Assembly: GCF_001499735.1 (NCBI RefSeq)
Contig: NZ_LN848257.1
Location: forward strand, 3,417,487-3,467,912
From: Thiocapsa sp. KS1
Lineage (GTDB): Bacteria; Pseudomonadota; Gammaproteobacteria; Chromatiales; Chromatiaceae
Length of the DNA: 50,426 nt
Reading direction: 5' to 3'
Part shown: positions 48,911 through 50,426 of the stretch, piece by piece
Numbering within the stretch: the stretch's first letter is position 1
Layout of the letters: each line of letters opens with the position of its first letter
Notes under the pieces: model-generated
Database searches by the model: none
What the model was told of the DNA's origin: nothing
What the model saw: only the letters and a program-made list of their open reading frames with translations
Made by a program: the position numbers and the translations under genes

Positions 48911-49716
48911 CCCTCATCCATCTGAGTCCTTTCGACCTGAGCCTCGCAGCCATCCTGGTCCTCTTGCTCGCCGCCATGTCCTGGCGGCTGCGCCTCGGGA
49001 TCGAGCGCCGCGTTCTGATCTCGGCCGCGCGCAGCACGGTCCAGCTCATGCTCGTCGGGCTGGTGCTGAAGGTGCTCTTCGCCCAGACCAGTCTGCCCCT
49101 GATCGCTCTGATGGCCCTGGTGATGCTCTGCGTCGCCGGCTTCGAGGTGATGCAGCGACAGAAACGCCGCTACCGGGGCATCTGGGGTTACGGGATCGGG
49201 GCACTCTCCATGTTCCTGTCAGCCTTCACCGTGACGCTGCTGGCCTTGACCGTCATCATCGGGGTCGAGCCCTGGTATCAGCCGCAGTACCTAATCCCGC
49301 TGCTCGGCATGCTGCTCGGCAACACCATGAGCGGGATCGCCGTTGCGCTCGACAGCCTGACCCGCCAGGCCTGGGATTCACGCGGACGCATCGAGGCACG
49401 GCTCCTCGCCGGCGGCACCTGGGACGACGCCATCGAGGAGGTCCGGCGCGACGCTCTGCGCGCCGGCCTGATCCCCATCATCAACGCCATGGCCACCGCC
49501 GGCCTGGTCAGCCTGCCGGGCATGATGACCGGCCAGATCCTCGCCGGCAGCCCGCCGATGGAAGCCGCCAAATACCAGCTCCTCATCATGTTCCTCATCG
49601 CCGCCGGCACCGGACTCGGCTCGATGGCCGCGGTCTGGATCGGCTCGCGCCGCCTCTTCGACGACCGCCAGCGACTGCGCCTCGACCGGCTCGCCGCGGC
49701 GAACCGGTCGAGCTGA
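48907..49716 (+). CDS. fetB: FetB (YbbM) family membrane subunit
   Basis: 269 residues from GTG 48907, overlapping fetA as GTGA. About seven membrane helices are seen. Family motifs include SAARSTVQLMLVGLVLKVLF, NTMSGIAVALDSL and the cytosolic coupling region EARLLAGGTWDDAIEEVRRDALRAGLIPIINAMATAGLVSLPGMMTGQILAG in pieces. It is the permease of the FetAB exporter. The family is annotated as iron export, but the substrate is not proven in most species. Confidence 0.93.
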   Translation: MTLIHLSPFDLSLAAILVLLLAAMSWRLRLGIERRVLISAARSTVQLMLVGLVLKVLFAQTSLPLIALMALVMLCVAGFEVMQRQKRRYRGIWGYGIGALSMFLSAFTVTLLALTVIIGVEPWYQPQYLIPLLGMLLGNTMSGIAVALDSLTRQAWDSRGRIEARLLAGGTWDDAIEEVRRDALRAGLIPIINAMATAGLVSLPGMMTGQILAGSPPMEAAKYQLLIMFLIAAGTGLGSMAAVWIGSRRLFDDRQRLRLDRLAAANRSS

Positions 49717-49988
49717 GAAGAGCCATTTCCTCGTCCTGTCGGTAATCCTGCTCCGGGCGAGCCCGGCGGCACGGGTCGAGACGCCGAGGGAGGGACCGGG
49801 GACCTGCAGGGGGCAGTTCGATCGTCACCCCGTCTCTGTGCAGTAGCGAACGGATCGGCTCTTTCGAGGTCGATCGAGACCGCAGTGGCAGCCTGCGACG
49901 GTCGACCGGCCGGGGGTGCTCGGGTTACCCTACGAGAGTCAGGCCCCCGGAGCACACCGGGTCCATCGGCTCCGCGGCAGGGAACCCA

Positions 49989-50426
49989 ATGCAGTGCCGT
50001 GTAATTTCGATCCCCCTCGTCTTGTTGAGTCTTCTGCTCGGCGACCCTGCGGCCCAAGCGGCCGATCCAGGCACAGGCGACCTGCCCGCGCCGGCGCCGC
50101 GGACCATCATCGCTGCCCTTGGTCGAGTCGAGCCGGTCTCGGAGGAGATCCGTATCGCCGCGGCCATGACCGGGCGACTCGCCGAGGTGCGGTTCGACGA
50201 GGGCCAGTCGGTGCGCGCGGGGGAGATCGTGGCCACGCTGGAGAACGCGGACCACCAGGCTCGGATTTTGGCGGCGCAGGCAAACGTGGCGATCGCGAAG
50301 GCGTCCTTGGACCGGGTGATCAACGGGGCCCGCACGTCGGAGCGAGAGGAGGCCGCTGCCGTCGTCCGTGAAGCGGAGGCCGTGTTGGCCCGCGCCGAGC
50401 GAGAGGTCGCCCGGCAGCTGGGCCTC
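49989..50426 (+). CDS. HlyD-type periplasmic adaptor (5' part only)
   Basis: The first 146 codons run off the window end. AGGGAA precedes ATG 49989. A signal peptide (VISIPLVLLSLLLGDPAAQA) is followed by a biotinyl-lipoyl-like half motif (IIAALGRVEPVSEEIRIAAAMTGRLAEVRFDEGQSVRAGEIVATLEN). Then comes the start of a coiled-coil hairpin rich in Ala, Glu and Arg. This is the membrane-fusion-protein layout of ABC or RND efflux systems. The transporter partner should lie downstream, outside the window. Confidence 0.85.
   Translation, partial: MQCRVISIPLVLLSLLLGDPAAQAADPGTGDLPAPAPRTIIAALGRVEPVSEEIRIAAAMTGRLAEVRFDEGQSVRAGEIVATLENADHQARILAAQANVAIAKASLDRVINGARTSEREEAAAVVREAEAVLARAEREVARQLGL

Overview
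The window is about 50 kb of GC-rich, gene-dense chromosome. Short intergenic gaps, many GTG/TTG starts and a strong G/C third-position bias suggest a gammaproteobacterium. The best taxonomic marker is the small 2[4Fe-4S] ferredoxin at 22817-23068. It has the inserted loop and C-terminal helix of the ferredoxin described from the purple sulfur bacterium Allochromatium (Chromatium) vinosum. With the rpoH/ftsXEY/rsmD/coaD neighbourhood, this points to the Chromatiaceae. No rRNA, tRNA, CRISPR array, transposase or phage gene was recognised.

Layout. 1-7.9 kb: a very large DUF4062-STAND NTPase-WD40 protein, cut by the window edge, divergent from a SEC-C/helical-repeat protein and a zinc-ribbon membrane protein. 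7.9-22.8 kb: ygiQ, rpoH, a response regulator, a histidine kinase, an SLC13 permease, ftsX, ftsE and ftsY on the minus strand. Then come two M16 peptidase-family genes, rsmD, coaD, the ferredoxin gene and ggt on the plus strand. The classical ftsY-ftsE-ftsX-rpoH block is interrupted between ftsX and rpoH by the three-gene permease-kinase-regulator operon. 24.9-28.1 kb: a Tim44-like protein, a small membrane protein and a processive-type GT2 glycosyltransferase. 28.2-35.8 kb: a divalent-metal region with three tandem CNNM/CorC-type genes, a choice-of-anchor I protein and mgtE. 36-40.4 kb: a GNAT acetyltransferase, a PAP2 phosphatase, ureE-ureF-ureG and convergent moaE. 40.6-47.2 kb: an orphan small protein, an NnrU-type membrane protein, a YaiI-type protein, and glgB divergent from glgC-thiS-thiG. 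47.4-50.4 kb: trmB, fetA-fetB and the start of an HlyD-type adaptor.

Two signals deserve most attention. First, an undescribed-looking family of ~85 bp repeats has inverted ends of the form TAAACCGCGTC...GACGCGGTTTA. Two pairs form 193-194 bp inverted composites, and four unit ends supply the stop codon of the adjacent gene (ftsX, ureG, moaE, thiG). Second, a proline- and acid-rich 51-codon leader ORF begins right after an extended -10 promoter. It overlaps the first CNNM/CorC gene by ATGA and recalls the Mg2+-sensing leader peptides of mgtA/mgtCBR.

Limits. All identifications come from reading motifs and overall protein character; no database search was run. Promoter and terminator calls are visual. 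Start codons are uncertain for ygiQ, ftsX, ureF and thiG.
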